Origin: Linnemannia elongata
Taxonomy: Eukaryota; Mortierellomycota; Mortierellomycetes; Mortierellales; Mortierellaceae
Length of the DNA: 64,000 nt
Reading direction: 5' to 3'
NCBI GenBank assembly: GCA_036320915.1
Contig: JAXBDG010000015.1
Location: forward strand, 620,001-684,000
Positions 12,739-25,376 of this stretch are shown piece by piece. How positions within the stretch are numbered: position 1 is the first letter of the stretch; the number at the start of each line of letters is the position of its first letter. The translations under genes and the position numbers were made by a program. The notes beneath the pieces were generated by a model that did not search any database, was not told the DNA's origin, and saw nothing but the letters and a program-made list of their open reading frames with translations.

Positions 12739-14382
12739 TCACCGGAATGCGCGTTCCCAAGTCGCACGTCCTCCAAACAACTGGTCAATGACCGAAAGCT
12801 CTTCAACTCCAACATTACTTCCTTGACCGTTTCCGGTTCCCACTCTGTGAGTCGAGGACTTTTTCATGCGGCGAGCGACCTCCTCGCCATCCTCCCCCTC
12901 ATGATCGCTATCATCCATCAACTTGTTACTCTTACTCTCTTGCAACTCATGCTCCTCAAACAACGACTTCAAGAAATCCTGCATCTGCTCGATCCCCTGA
13001 GACGCCATCTTGACTACCATAGCCTTCATCATCATCCGTTTCCTCCTGGGCACAAAAGTCGTATCCGAAGCGGTAGAAGGTCGAGGGATTTGGACAATGG
13101 TGGCGCTCCAGAGGACTGGGTAGTCGGGACGGAGTTCGGGTTTCTGGCCAGGGTAAACAGTGATGTGTTCGAACCGTTTGAGGATGTATTGTTGAAGGCG
13201 TTCGGTTTTAGGGCCCATGACAAAGAGCGATCCGATGGTTGAGTGTGGGTAGAGTGAGGGCGCGTAGGAGGTTATCTTGGGGGTCAGTGTGGGTTTTGGA
13301 GTCGTACTGGCATTTGGAGGTGTGGATGTTGATGTAGATGATCCTGCAGGAGGCGACGACAATGTAGAGGACGTCTTGGATTTGGAAGACGGCATGGGTG
13401 GGTTGTGTTCGATCAGGAAGCCGTCCCGGAAGATGACTGGTCCGCCTGCGGCCCTGTCCGCAACATCCCGAGGATCCTCCTCCTCCACAAACTCGTCTTC
13501 TTCATCATCCTCTGCTTTTCCTTGAGCCTTGGGTTGATCCGATCCGGTGGTTGTGATGGCGGTTGCCTCAGATTCTGGCTCGAGTTCTGCCCACCGGACG
13601 ACCAATCGCCACTCGGCTCTCCGAGCCTTCCACCTCTCCTCCTCTCCACGACCTCCTGCAATCCAATCCAACACAACACAGTTCGGCAACTCCTCCTCCA
13701 GATCCCCCTCCTGCTCACCTCCCGCCAAACTCATACGCTCCATACGATCCCTGGCTTCTATTCCTGCTCCAGCTCCTACAGAATGTAGACGTGGCCTCCG
13801 CTGAGCCTGCAACAGAATCTCATGCCTCAAAAAGACACTCGAATCCTCACACGCCACAACCGCAGGACCCAGAAACAAGAACAGTCCTCCGGGGCCCACA
13901 GTACTGTGCAATGTCTGTGAGGCGGGCGGGTAATCGACCCGAGGGCTTTTATAGATCTTGGTGTTACCCTGACCCAAGACTAGGAGCTTTGCGTGGCGAG
14001 TCAGGACGAATTGGAGGTCTGGGTGGTCGTCAGCTAGTAGGCCGCCTCCGTACGTGATCATGTAGACAATCCTTGGTGGTGGTGGTAGTAGTATCTGCGC
14101 CGTTGTTTCTGTTCCTGACCCTGTTGTTTCGGAGTTTGCATGTGCATCATCAGGGATGGTGGGAGAAGCGGCGGCGGAAGGAGAAGGAGAAGGGGCGGTG
14201 TTGGCAGAGGCGGGGGACATGAGTTTGAGAGGATAGGAGGCACGGAGGGACTCGATCTGGGTCAGGCTGGTCTTGGATCGGGTGGTGGCCTTGAGAAAGT
14301 TTTGGGAGACGACGGCGACGGTTGTTGGGCCAGTCGAGACGACTCTTGTCTCCAGGTGTGCAGACGCGGGTTGGAAGACCAT
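12739..14382 (-). CDS. ureD: urease accessory protein UreD (UreH), expanded
   Basis: Single exon, 547 aa; start chosen at the ATG 14380-14382 (MVFQPASAH) because the open frame upstream is low-complexity leader. UreD signatures in order: SYPLKLMSP, VYMITYGGGLLADDHPDLQF, AKLLVLGQGNTKIYKSP, VGPGGLFLFLGPAVVACEDSS, CVVLDWIAGGR...ERWKARR, and IGSLFVMGPK near the C-terminus. UreD is the scaffold that, with UreF and UreG, delivers nickel to apo-urease in the cytosol. Typical UreD proteins are near 300 aa; the extra length comes from an acidic linker (DDEEDEFVEEEDP), a Ser/Thr/Pro-rich insert and a charged tail. Its presence implies urease-based nitrogen use, though no other urease gene is in the window. 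Confidence 0.9.
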   Translation of the reverse strand: MVFQPASAHLETRVVSTGPTTVAVVSQNFLKATTRSKTSLTQIESLRASYPLKLMSPASANTAPSPSPSAAASPTIPDDAHANSETTGSGTETTAQILLPPPPRIVYMITYGGGLLADDHPDLQFVLTRHAKLLVLGQGNTKIYKSPRVDYPPASQTLHSTVGPGGLFLFLGPAVVACEDSSVFLRHEILLQAQRRPRLHSVGAGAGIEARDRMERMSLAGGEQEGDLEEELPNCVVLDWIAGGRGEEERWKARRAEWRLVVRWAELEPESEATAITTTGSDQPKAQGKAEDDEEDEFVEEEDPRDVADRAAGGPVIFRDGFLIEHNPPMPSSKSKTSSTLSSPPAGSSTSTSTPPNASTTPKPTLTPKITSYAPSLYPHSTIGSLFVMGPKTERLQQYILKRFEHITVYPGQKPELRPDYPVLWSATIVQIPRPSTASDTTFVPRRKRMMMKAMVVKMASQGIEQMQDFLKSLFEEHELQESKSNKLMDDSDHEGEDGEEVARRMKKSSTHRVGTGNGQGSNVGVEELSVIDQLFGGRATWERAFR

Positions 14383-14804
14383 TCTTCTTTTTGTTTCCTT
14401 CTTAAATGAAAGAGAAGTAATGTGGAGTGTGAGGAAAAGTGAAAGGATTAAAGGGAACGGAGGATGAGCGAAAGAGGAAGAAAGGAGAGAGAAGTTGATG
14501 AAGAATGAGGAGGGGTGGGTCGAGTGAGCAAGAAAGTTGGGCCAAGGGAAGAAGAGATAAAAAAGCACCGAAAAGTATGATGGGACTCAGGAACGGGTTA
14601 TCTCGATCGGTCACGTGCAAGTGTTCATGCCTCCCATGATAACAATTGTAGGCGCGAAGAACAGCAGTTCTTCGATGTTTTATTCTTTTGCGTTGCGGTT
14701 TGGAGCAAGCCTCATGTAAGAAGGCAGCAACCCTGTACATGAACTGGTTTTTTATATGGAAAGGTAATAAAGATACAAACAATGATAATAATACAACAAC
14801 ACTC
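14383..14804. other. spacer between calpain 3' end and ureD 5' end
   Basis: About 420 bp. The ureD-proximal half is pyrimidine-rich on the minus strand (leader/promoter); the other half is the calpain 3' UTR. No gene seen. Confidence 0.6.
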
Positions 14805-17120
14805 TTACTCCTCCTTCACTTGCTCAGGCTCAGCGACCAGCTCCTTCTTGTCTGCAAGCGTGGCAGTAACACCCTCGGGATCGCCCTTGCCCTCCTCCTG
14901 CTCTTCAAGCTCAGCAGCCTTGGCCGCAGCCTCAGCACTACGCAATGGATGCTCGCCAGCAATACCCTCCAATGTGGCATTCGAGTCGTGGCTGTAGACG
15001 CGAAGACCAAGCATCAATTGCCAGTTCTGCTCGTCAAGCTCGACCTCCTCCTCCTCATAGTCCTCATCATCAACACCCAACAGAGTGCGGCCAGTGACAC
15101 GGGCCTGGGACATCTTGCGGATCAACGAGGCTTTGCGCTGCTGGAACATATACGAGCTCTTGTCCATCTTGACCTGCTCAACCACCACCTCGACCCCATT
15201 GTTGCGCGTCGCAGGGCTGACGGCGTTCTCCTCCTCCTCGTCGCTGTCGTCGCCCTGGGTGATGTCGGTGGGCTCGCGGATCACATGGGGGACGACCCTG
15301 TACTTGCCGGCCTTGAGATGCAACTCACAGCTGACGCTGCGCTTCGAGTAAGGGACAAAGATCTTGGCGCGCTTGACCAGGTTGCCCTCGTCATCGTAGA
15401 CATGGAACGAGAGAGTGTTGTCAAAGTCCGAGCCAAAGGAGCCATAGTAGCGAGTGTCGGGCTGGCACAAGACAATGACGGTCTTGGAGGTCTTGGTGAG
15501 CTCAAACTCATAGTGGCCACTGGAGCGGGGCGAGACATTGTAGGGGATCCAGCTGGAGGCGACGGACCAGGTAGCATCAAAGACGCGGCAACGGTCCAGG
15601 GTGGTGAAGATGCGCAAGAAATCCTTATAGGGCATCCAGAAGCGACCGTCGTTCTTGTCCTCGTGCTTGAGTGTCTCCATTGCCTCAGGGGTCCACTTCT
15701 CGGACTGGTCCGACCAGTCTCCATTCCACTCGATCTTGCCCCAAGGGTTGCGAACCTGAGAAAGGTATTGAAGAAAGAATGTTATTTTAGTACTTTGTTT
15801 CCATTTTTACTTTCCTGCCCCTTTGAAAGAAGTAAAAAGATTATTCATAACATGTCGCACTCGAATGAAAAGAATAAACCCTTACATGAACAAGACGCTC
15901 GCCCTGGTACTCGGCAACGTTGAGGACACTATAAGCATGTCCACTCTGGATTCCGTGCTTCTCAGGGTTCTCCTCCTCAAATCCAATGCTGCACCCCATC
16001 AACGTATGCTTGTTGACCTCCTTCATCTCCTCCTCCCAGAAGCGGTCCCGATCCAAGATATCGCTGGTAAACATCATCGAGGCAATACCACCAGTCAAAT
16101 CCTCGATACCCTCGGCAGTGAATCCTCCGTGCAATGACTCGTAATCTCCATGAATCTTGGCATAGGCCTTCTCCATGAGAGGCAACCACGACTCGCGCTC
16201 TTCATGACACTTGCTAAAGTACAGTTCACGGCGGCCCGAGAGCTTGTCGATCTTGTACAGGACCTGGTCATCGACAACAGTCGATACCCAGTCGCCATCT
16301 TTGAAGAAAATGAATCCGTAAACGCCAACCTCCTCGTTCCTCTTGACACAGAGCTGTTCCAAGAGTCCTGGGATGTTAGAGATAACAGCCAAAGAAGCGA
16401 CAAACCAGCAATCGCCCACAGAGCCCTATGTTTTTTTCCAGCAAGGAGTAAAAAAAACAAGAGTGGCGGGATGTTAGAGTTTGTGATGGGAGCGCCAAGG
16501 AGGCAGAGAGATGGTTTGTGATACAGCCCCGTCTGACCCACTTCACTTTCATGACCATTTTTTTTGTTCTCGTTCTTTCTTTCTTTTCCCGCTGCTGTTC
16601 ACAAAGGCGGTGTCTGCGCGGGAAGATGGCTGGGCCAAAAGTACATATTTGGATTTTTTTTCTGGTGTGTGTGAGCGACGACTCAATAAATGTGTGATGT
16701 CTGACCCCTCTTGTCTTTCCTTATTCTTTCTTCGTTTAACCATGAAAATCATACCTGCTGGATATCATCAGGGCTGGCGCCGTTCAAGAAGAAGGCGGGT
16801 TTGCGGAACAGATCAGGGATGCGCTTGGTGCCAGCAATGTCGGGGTAGACGGTCTCGCTGATCAAGGAGTTGTAGAGGCAATTGCGACGGTCATTGAGGA
16901 GATCGAACTTGGAATCACGGAAACGGCAGTTGTTCTCGAGGCACTCCTGGACAATGGCGTCGACCTTGGCCTCACAGGCCTTACGAGCGGCAGCCATGGC
17001 AGAGGTGGCAACTAGGGTGACCGAGGGCATTTGGAGGGTCTTGTTGTGCTTGGCCTGGGCAGCCTTTGCGGCCTCGGCCTCTCTGGCGATCCTCTTTGTT
17101 GCCTTGAACTTTCTGACCAT
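14805..17120 (-). CDS. calpain-family cysteine protease
   Basis: Minus-strand exons 17120-16755, 16425-15886 and 15755-14805, all phase 0; 618 aa. The catalytic triad spans the splice junctions: Cys128 in QQ|GSVGDCWFVAS, His285 in SGHAYSVL, Asn305 in H|VRNPWGKIEW. A lysine/alanine-rich helix (residues 1-30) precedes the protease core (about 80-360). A C2-like domain III follows (for example YEFELTKTSKTVIVLCQPD, YRVVPHVIREP), then an acidic coiled tail. Calpains are cytosolic, usually Ca-dependent regulatory proteases. No MIT domain is seen, unlike the pH-signalling calpain PalB/Rim13, so a different substrate role is inferred. The promoter faces a 3.5-kb gap shared with the aldehyde dehydrogenase gene. 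Confidence 0.92.
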
Positions 17121-20108
17121 GTTGAGAGGGTATAATATGTGAGTGGCTAGAGAAAGGTAGTGATAGTGATGGTGGTCGGAAGACGGTTGACTGCTTGATG
17201 GAGGGAACGGTGAGAACTGGGTAGAGGAGGGTTAATGTGGAGTGAAGAGAAGGAAAGAAAAGAAGGACTTCTGAGGGGAAAGGCGATACATTTATAGTGG
17301 TCCTCCCAGAATCGAACAAACTTAATCCGTCAATGTTTCTCACAGCGCTTTGGACCTACGTCCTGTGACAGGCAGACAAAGTTGGAATAACAACTCAGCA
17401 CTATTGCAGGAAACGCCATCAGCCCAGTCCCTCTGCAATGCCCACTTCTATTACTCTTCGTTTCTAAAATGTTAATTTTTCAAAGGTGAGATTTTTCTCA
17501 AGTCGCGAGTCTCTCAGCCCTCCGGGCTTAGCGATTTTTGGTGTCCACCACACAAGATCTATACATTAGCTTCTTGAATCCCTTTGGGCGCTCTCTCTTC
17601 GACTCTTGCGCTATCTCCCAGTGTCATTCTTCCAGCCTAAAATATTTTCCATTGACGCCTCCAGCCCCTGTTCCTGAGTTTTTTCCTTTTGTGATCTTGC
17701 ATGATTGTCAACAAGAGATGCATAATTTTCGTGGAAGCACGTTGAGGGAGGTGAGGATTCTGTTCTTTTTTGTGGACGACGCTGACAATGGCCAGATTTT
17801 TTTCGATTCAACTCTTACAGGCTTTGCCACCACATGCTATGCATACATGGCAGGAGTTACATTCACCATGGAGCAGTAAGAAGGAGTCAAGACAAGAAAA
17901 AATAATCAGAGGGTCAAGCACTGCCACTTTGAAAAACATATTCATTAGATTTTTTTTGTCCCCTTGGACAGATTTCTAGGCCCGATGCGGCATACAACTC
18001 AACCTTCGTGTGGCAGTGATATCAAAGAAAAATGAACAGTGGCAAATGAGTGTTACATAAAAAGGTTGTGAACAGGGTCATTGCAAAAAGATGTCCTTCT
18101 AGGCGAGTCTGGCCCTCAACATTTTCTGCTCTTTCTTCTGCATAGCTGCTTGCCTGTTGTAGGGACACGCGAAGGGATGGACGTCCATCCCATTGGGAGT
18201 AATGCGACCACAGAGCCCCTGTGAACTATGGGCTGTGTATCACGACTATTGTGAATCGTGAGAAAGTAAAACGCGTCCAAGCTTTCTGTCGCGATATTCT
18301 TGTTAAATTTGATCAGTGGAAGGTAGACTGATAAAGCCATAGAGCGGTCAAGCTCTTTGTGCGTGTGCCTAATGTAAAGTGGTGAGGTGAGGGACAGGGT
18401 GCGCCACTAAACTGATATGTGATGAGGCAAAGCAACTCTACCACGCCACTAATTTTAAACCTGATTCTATTTCATGCATATTAACGACGTGGTCCCTACA
18501 GGACCCACACTTTGATTAGTACATATGACAGCATCTTGGACATTTGAGAGGAACGAGGTGAGTGTGGCATGACCAACGGTGCTTTGGTGAACCAGTGTGC
18601 GGGCTGAATCGTAATACAGGCTCCAGGAAGGCCATTGCGCTTGCTCTAGGGCACAAGGTAGACTCCGCTTTCCACTTGTATATCGGAGCCCTTTTTTGCT
18701 TGTACTCATAGCAGCTGCCTAGAGGCACAGTATTCGTCAGGTCGGGTCAAAGTCTCTGACGTCGTTCCTTGACCTAACACCAGTAGTGTGTTATCATGGC
18801 TGACTAGTGGTTCAGTCTGCGAAGTTGCGTTTGTGATTAAAGTTACAGGCAAGTTTTATTATTTTGCTCTCGCTTTTTCTGTTAGGGCAGCCTTCTCCTC
18901 GTCTTCTCCACATGATTCTAAATGGTGGTACTCGTCACCAGTGACGGCAAGTCTGACTGGTCTGACTGCCTAGAACTTCATTTTTCATTTCTGTTTGTAA
19001 ATTCGTTTCCAACGTACCATTCCTGACAGGCCACTCTCCTCTCCTCCACATGACACTTTCGTCGCTTGACTTGAGCCACGCGCAGGACACAATTAAGCAT
19101 TTGTCCGAAAAAAAATAGAAAATGCTGTTTCGGAGGGGAGTTGGAAAAATGTGATCGACAAAATGAACGATCGAGTCCGTTGGAGAGTATTTTTGTTTTC
19201 AACAGGGAGGATATGTTGACGTTGACATTGTCCTCTTTTCGTGCTAGTTCTTAATATTCAAGAGAGGATAGCACGTTTCTTGTATGACGAAGTGAATTAG
19301 ACGAAGGGAGAGTGTAAATGCCAGGACCCAGAGAGAGAGAGAGAGAGAGATAGAGTGGTCCGAACCGAGGATGGGTCTCCAAACAAAGCGCTAGAGCAAA
19401 ACAAAGAAGAAGGAAACCTGTTTATCGACAGTGGTGAAAATGCAAACGGATCCATGCTGGCGTCAATGTGGGTTTTAGGTTGACTAGTGCGCACATTTTT
19501 CTGTTCAGTACATGTGTGTCTGTAGGTTGCGTAATTAATGATGGTTGCCCTTGGGTCCTAGTTTGGTTGTTTTCTTTTGTGAGCATGGAGACAGCTCCTA
19601 TTCGATCCATTCGTGAGATGATGAAGGTGTGTTTGCATGCCATTTGTGAGCCAAAGGAACGATTGTCAGCTGCAAAAGAAAGAAAAGGAAATTCGGGAAA
19701 AAAAAGAGAGTGAATGAATGGTAGAATACTGCCCGAGACTACAAATATACAACTAGCCTTCTCACGAATGCTCAAAGGTAATGCGCCCCTCTCTTCCACC
19801 CAAAGAATGATCGAGGGTCAACAGATGGTCGATTATCCCTCCAGGGGTCATCGTCCCCTCTGTCCGGGTCTTGATTTTGATCTCAGGCGCCATCACTGAT
19901 GACTTTATTTGTCTCAGGGAGTGAGAGAGATTAGAAATATTCTTGACCAACATCATAAACCGGTCGTCGTGGAAGAATGAACTGAAGGACAACAACGACT
20001 CTCATTCACCTCCTCTTGCAGCTTAAACTGGATAATTCTGGCAAAGGAGAATTGCAGCTAATAAAGCAATGGGGGAGAGTAATAGAGATGAGTCGAAAGG
20101 ATCAAAGA

Positions 20109-20163
<55 letters not shown>

Positions 20164-20613
20164 CAATTGGCAGGGGACGGAAGTAAGGAGGAGAGAGAAG
20201 GAAGGAGGAGAGGGGGTGGAGTGGAACAAGTATGTGCATAAGGTTAATACATTAGATGCCAGCATCACTGGCACTAACCAGCCAGTACCAAGTGCTGTTG
20301 TGTGGGAGGAGCCCGAAAATGAACAAATGAACAACAAGAACATAAAGTGCGCCCTTTCTCAAGGAGCGCACCCTTTTTCTCTCTTTCTTATTCTTCTTCA
20401 AGACTCCTCCCATTCCTTCCACTCCCTCACCTTTCACTTTCGACCTTTTCCCTTCTCCCTCACCCCGCCTCTACGTTCCCCTTCATTCACCGCCTGGCTC
20501 GTTCATTACTACGGCCCATCTCTCACTCTCACTTTTCGCTTCATTCACTCAGTCATCTCTACCCGTCTCCGTTCTCCATCAACCACCCAACTCAAAACAA
20601 GTTCTAATTCGTC
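17121..20613. other. 3.5-kb divergent intergenic region
   Basis: Lies between calpain (minus) and aldehyde dehydrogenase (plus). Roughly 17.3-19.3 kb is ordinary-complexity DNA with no ORF that makes sense on either strand. A GA microsatellite sits at 20117-20159, and a CT-rich leader occupies about 20370-20610. Nothing recognised as an RNA gene or transposon. Confidence 0.5.
20117..20159. repeat. (GA)n microsatellite
   Basis: About 43 bp of near-perfect AG dinucleotides, about 450 bp upstream of the aldehyde dehydrogenase ATG. Confidence 0.95.
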
Positions 20614-23600
20614 ATGTCCCTCACCTACACCCCAGTTAGCGACATCCCCAAGGTACACCTTCAGGCACACATTCGACCACTTTTAGCCTTTTCCTTTCAA
20701 CTTTAACTCGGAAGAGAAGGAGAGAAGAAAAAAAAAAAAAAAAAAAAAACTCATTCACCCATTTACTCATTCCAACTACAACTTTAACAGATCGTCCAGG
20801 GCCTTCGCTCGGCGTTCAACGCTGGTATCACCAGGTCGCTTGACTACCGCAAAGCGCAGCTCCGAGCCATGTACAACATGATCTCCGAAAATGACGCCGC
20901 CATCCGCGAGGCTGTCTTCCAGGACCTCCACAAACCCCCAGCAGAGCTGATGATCGGCGAATCGGGCATGGTCAAGCAGGAATGCATCGATGCCATCAAG
21001 AACCTCGACAAGTGGGCCGCCAACCGCTCCGTCAAAACAGGAATCGTCAACAAGTTCGACAATGTCCACATCCGCAAGGACCCCTTGGGTATGGTCCTGA
21101 TCATCGGCGCTTGGAACTACCCCCTGAATCTGCTGTTGGCCCCTGCTGTCGGTGCGATCGCCGCCGGAAACACGGTTCTGTTGAAACCTTCCGAGGTCGC
21201 CCCCCACACCGCTGCCCTCTTGACAAAGTTGTTGCCCGCCTACCTCGACCAGCGCGCGTACAGGATCGTTAACGGTGCTGCCCCCGAGACCACCTTATTG
21301 CTAGAGCATAAGTTCGATCACATCTTCTACACTGGCTCTGGTCAGGTTGGAAGGATCATCATGGGCGCGGCTGCGAAGCAGCTCACCCCCGTTACCCTCG
21401 AACTCGGAGGCAAGAGGTAAGAACTTCACACAACCTTCCTCCGCCCCCTTCCTAGTCCACTTCCACTCTCACTACCACCTGTTTCAATTAGTGTCTTCAT
21501 GGGGCTTGAGACTTTTGAGTTTCCTGCACCTTGAACGGTCGTGTGTTCCAATGCTGTTTCTGCACAAACATCTTTCTTCACAAGGGAGGTTCATACGAAG
21601 TGGTAAAAGGAAAAGGGGAAGAAAAAGGAGTAAAGGGAACAAGCAAGGGATAATGCGTTGGTATTGTTCAGAGATGGTGGTTTTTTGAGAGAAGATATTA
21701 CGCATTGCGGTAATCCCGTCGTTGTATTGTCCATTGGACGCTTGCGAGTTGTCTTGCAGCATCGGGGAGGTGGAACTCTGGGCAGGCCGAGGTTATGGTT
21801 TCAAAGGGCGCTCTCTTTTTTATTTTTCTCATCGGGCAAGCAGCTCTCTTCACATGTTATGGTTCCCTCATTTTAAATCCCCACCAACCCCCTCATGGCC
21901 ATCCATTGGATACCCTGTCTCGCCCTTGTAGCCAGCGGTGAGCTGGAGGTATATTATCAATTACTCTTGCGCCTTATCTTCTCCACATACTCTTCTGCCA
22001 CGCACGCGCCCTCCCTTCTCAGGATACAAAAAAAAGAGAGTTGATGCATGTTCCTAACCGGAACATGATATTGCATTCGCGTTGCTTTCTTTACGCCTTT
22101 CTCAGGACTTGAATGAAAACTGGATACATGGCTAGTTGGCTAGCTCTATTGCTCTACTTCTTTATTGGCAATACGGTGATGGTCTAGACACTAATGCAAT
22201 GCTGCTTACACAAACGCATTTACCTTTTTTGCATAAATGCGTGTGGGTATTGGATGACAAAAACGAAACCCTATATCTCTTCCTCATTCGGGCGGGGAGA
22301 GGAGACATGTTCGTTCGGTTCACTCTTCCTCTCCAATTGTCGTTACCTCCGCTCGTGGGTGACACAAAACTCACCTTTAATTTGGAGCCCATTTTCTATC
22401 TTTTCCTTGAATTGCGTTCTACCCACCCCCATGCACAAACACGCCGGCGCTTTGTCCGTTCCATTTGACTCGACCCTCACTTGATGCTGCATCTTAGCTC
22501 ATCCATTCGTAAAAACTTGCTGTTTTCTTCATTAGCCCTGCTTTCATCTCTCGCGATGTCGATATTGCGATCACGGCCCGCCGCTTGGCCTTTGGCAAGT
22601 TCTTCAACTGTGGTCAGACCTGCATTGCGCCGGATTACCTGATTGTCGAGCGTGGTATCGAGGATAAGCTGATCGAAGCGTTCAAAGCATCGATCCTCGA
22701 GTTCTACGGTACCTCTGTCCAGTCCTCCAACTCGTACGGTCGCATCGTCAACAAGTCGCACTTCCAGCGTCTCAAGGGACTCCTCGACGAGACAAAGGGC
22801 AAGATTGTCGCCGGTGGTGAGCTGGACGAGGACAACCTGTTCATTAGTCCTACTTTGGTCTTGGGAGTTGATAAGGACGACAAGTTGATGGAGGGCGAGA
22901 TCTTTGGACCTATCCTGCCCCTCATGGTTGTTGACCGTCTTGTCGAGGGAGTCAAGTATGTCAACCAGGGTGATCAACCCTTGGCACTGTATGTCTTCAG
23001 CAAGAACAAGAAGGCGATCGATTACATCTTGGACCATACTCGCTCGGGAGGTGTTGTTGTCAATGACGCGTTGGTTCACTTTATTGTGTCCAACTTGCCC
23101 TTTGGCGGAACTGGTCCTTCGGGTATCGGAAACTATCACGGCAAGCGTTCCTTCGACGTCTTTTCGCACGAGCGTAGTGCCCTTATCAAGTCCATGGGCA
23201 TGGAGAAGCTCAATGATTTGAGATACCCTGTACGTTACCTCGCTTCTCTACGCGACCTTGCTTATTGACGAGTTGCCCAAGGTATAAGATTATATCAGCA
23301 TTATTTCTAATACGTTCTTTACCCATAATTTCCAATAGCCCTACTCGGAGAAGAAGACCCGATGGTTGGACTGGTTCCTGTTCGACAAGGCAAGCTTCGG
23401 CGGCAAGGCTGCTGTCGATGCCCCTCCTTCCAACACTCACAGCAGCAACTCGTCAACTGTCAACGGCGCGTCATCGATCTCATCCAACCCCAACGGCCGT
23501 ACCTCGTCGCCCGCCCTCCCTGAAAACCAGCACCGCAAGGCTGCTGCCAAGTCTGAGAACGGCAACATCTCTCATGCGCCCGAAGTCTCTACTGCCACCG

Positions 23601-23617
23601 CTACCACTGCTGTTTAA
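20614..23617 (+). CDS. HFD1: fatty aldehyde dehydrogenase, ALDH3/HFD1 type
   Basis: Exons 20614-20652, 20791-21416, 22536-23229 and 23339-23617; 545 aa. Splicing restores the motif ELGGK|S-PAF exactly. Cofactor-binding and catalytic residues are visible: GAWNYPLNLLLAPAVGAIAAGN, TGSGQVGRIIM, Glu217 in LELGGK, nucleophile Cys251 in FFNCGQTCIAPDY, EIFGPILP, and NLPFGGTGPSGIG. These define the ALDH3-like group that oxidises long-chain aldehydes with NAD(P) on membranes, as yeast Hfd1 does in sphingolipid and ubiquinone metabolism. The tail has an aromatic segment (RWLDWFLFD) that may contact membrane, then a Ser/Asn-rich extension. Intron 2 is 1119 bp with no coding content. An A22 run (20728-20749) lies in intron 1. 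Confidence 0.94.
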
Positions 23618-24040
23618 AGAGGATGACGATTGGAAAGAAGAGAAAAAAATACGATAATGGTGTTTTTGGAAATAATAAACGAGTGGATACCCCCCCCCCC
23701 CCCCCCTTTTTACTTATAGTTGCCATGTCTCATTGCAAAAGGAGTAGAATACTATTGCAGTAAAGCAAAGAGATGTGAAAGAAAAGGACAGGGTTAAGCC
23801 ATAACTTCGCTATGCCTAGCTGGTTTTTGAAAGTTGGGTCTATGTGTTCAAAACTGAAAATTACACCATGGTTGTGCGACGTTTTCCATTGGATAGAAAT
23901 TCAAAAGCACTGTGTGTGAACCTTCCCACGCGTCGAGTGGTCATAAAAACCAAGAACGGAGTTTGCTCCCTTCTCCTCTTCTCTTTGCTCCTCTTCACTC
24001 ACACGCACATACTCTCCACTCTTCGCTCTCCACTCACAAC
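23618..24040. other. intergenic ALDH-RidA
   Basis: About 420 bp with an AATAAA-like signal near 23670, a C17 run at 23690-23706 and a CT-rich leader before the next ATG. No gene seen. Confidence 0.65.
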
Positions 24041-24897
24041 ATGTCCTTCGTCGCCATCAACCGCCTCAGCGCCATCAAGAACCAGATGCGTGCAATGTCG
24101 ACCGTCAACAAGATCGTCCACACCGCCTCCGCTCCCGCCGCCATCGGCCCTTACTGTAAATCTCTCACCCTTTCATTCCGTCCCTCCTCTACTTCTTTCT
24201 GCTTGGCTTCTTCACCCTTCGTTTTCTTGCATCCCTCATGGCACAGAGGACACAATGCGTGTGAACTGACTACTAACACACCCTATCTTTCTACCGTTCT
24301 TCCTTCTTCAATGCCTATAACAACGCGTGCGATAACAGCCCAGGCAATCGTCGCAAACGGATTCGTCTTCTGCTCAGGAAGCCTTCCCGTCAACCCTGCC
24401 AATGGCGAGGTTGTCCCCGGTGGTGTCAAGGAGCAAGCTGTAAGCCTTGTCCCCCTCCTCCTCCTTCTCCTCCTTCTCCTTCTCCTCCTCCTCCTCCTCC
24501 TCCTCCTCCTCCTCCTCCTCTCTCGATTCACTCCAGCGTTTTTTTATCTCACACGTTCTTTTTCTCGCAGGATCCAGGAGAGATGCACAATTTAAGTTTT
24601 ACAGTTATATTTTGTGCCCTTTGTTCGTCGCCCAACAAAAAAAAAAAAAAGGAAAATAGCCTTAGATTTCGGTCGGATGATCTCGGGGATAACAAGGACG
24701 TTAACGACGGGCGTCTGTGTGTTTCCTGGATCGCGGCAAAAAGTATGGAACAACAACACTTCCGTTCGGATCTTACTCTTTGTTGATAAAAGGCATGGAT
24801 GGCTTTCACAATGACAAACGTTCCACACTCTCCAGGATCTGCCTACTCGGGATTCTCAGGATATACTTCAATCAAAAAGACAGGAAATGATGGACAA

Positions 24898-24931
<34 letters not shown>

Positions 24932-25376
24932 TGCCTCAGATCAGAAAAAAGAACAACACAAAATATCCCAAAGCGCTACTAAACCTCGATGAGAACAAAA
25001 CACCCAACTCAACTATTTCCCATCTTACAATTCTTTGATTCTTTAGGAGCAAGTCATCACCAACATGAATGAGGTCCTTAAGGCCTCCAACTCCTCCTTC
25101 GGCCAGATCGTCAAGTCGACCGTCTTCATTAAGGACATGAACGACTTTGGTGTTGTCAACGAGGTTTACGGTCGCGTAAGTTCCTCTTTCATTAGCCTTT
25201 CGCCTTTGTTTTGTTTCATGATATGTTTTCTCATATCCCTAACTAACCTTTTATCAATTGAACAAAAATAATAGCGCTTGGGTAGTGCCCTCCCTGCCCG
25301 CTCGTGCGTTGAGGTCGCACGCCTGCCCAAGGATGTCCTCGTCGAGATTGAGTGCATCGCCACCGTCTCCAAGTAG
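24041..25376 (+). CDS. RidA/YjgF/MMF1 family reactive-imine deaminase
   Basis: Exons 24041-24155, 24339-24439, 25047-25175 and 25275-25376; 148 aa. The assembled protein reads [20 protein letters not shown] (likely mitochondrial presequence), then the RidA core: [63 protein letters not shown]. The family signature [20 protein letters not shown] includes Arg124, which binds the substrate carboxylate. RidA proteins hydrolyse reactive enamine/imine intermediates from Ser/Thr dehydratases; the yeast paralogue Mmf1 protects mitochondria during isoleucine synthesis. Intron 2 (607 bp) carries a CCT microsatellite (24452-24521) and an A30 run (24899-24928). Confidence 0.94.
24452..24521. repeat. (CCT)n/(CTT) trinucleotide microsatellite
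   Basis: About 70 bp of CCT/CTT triplets directly after the donor of RidA intron 2. Confidence 0.9.

Noticed and set aside
13277..14409. several plus-strand frames within the ureD region
   Set aside because: Shadows of the ureD coding strand; repetitive Ser/Pro/Arg translations.
20023..20343. frames rich in Ser-Leu or Arg-Glu runs
   Set aside because: Translations of the GA microsatellite, not protein.
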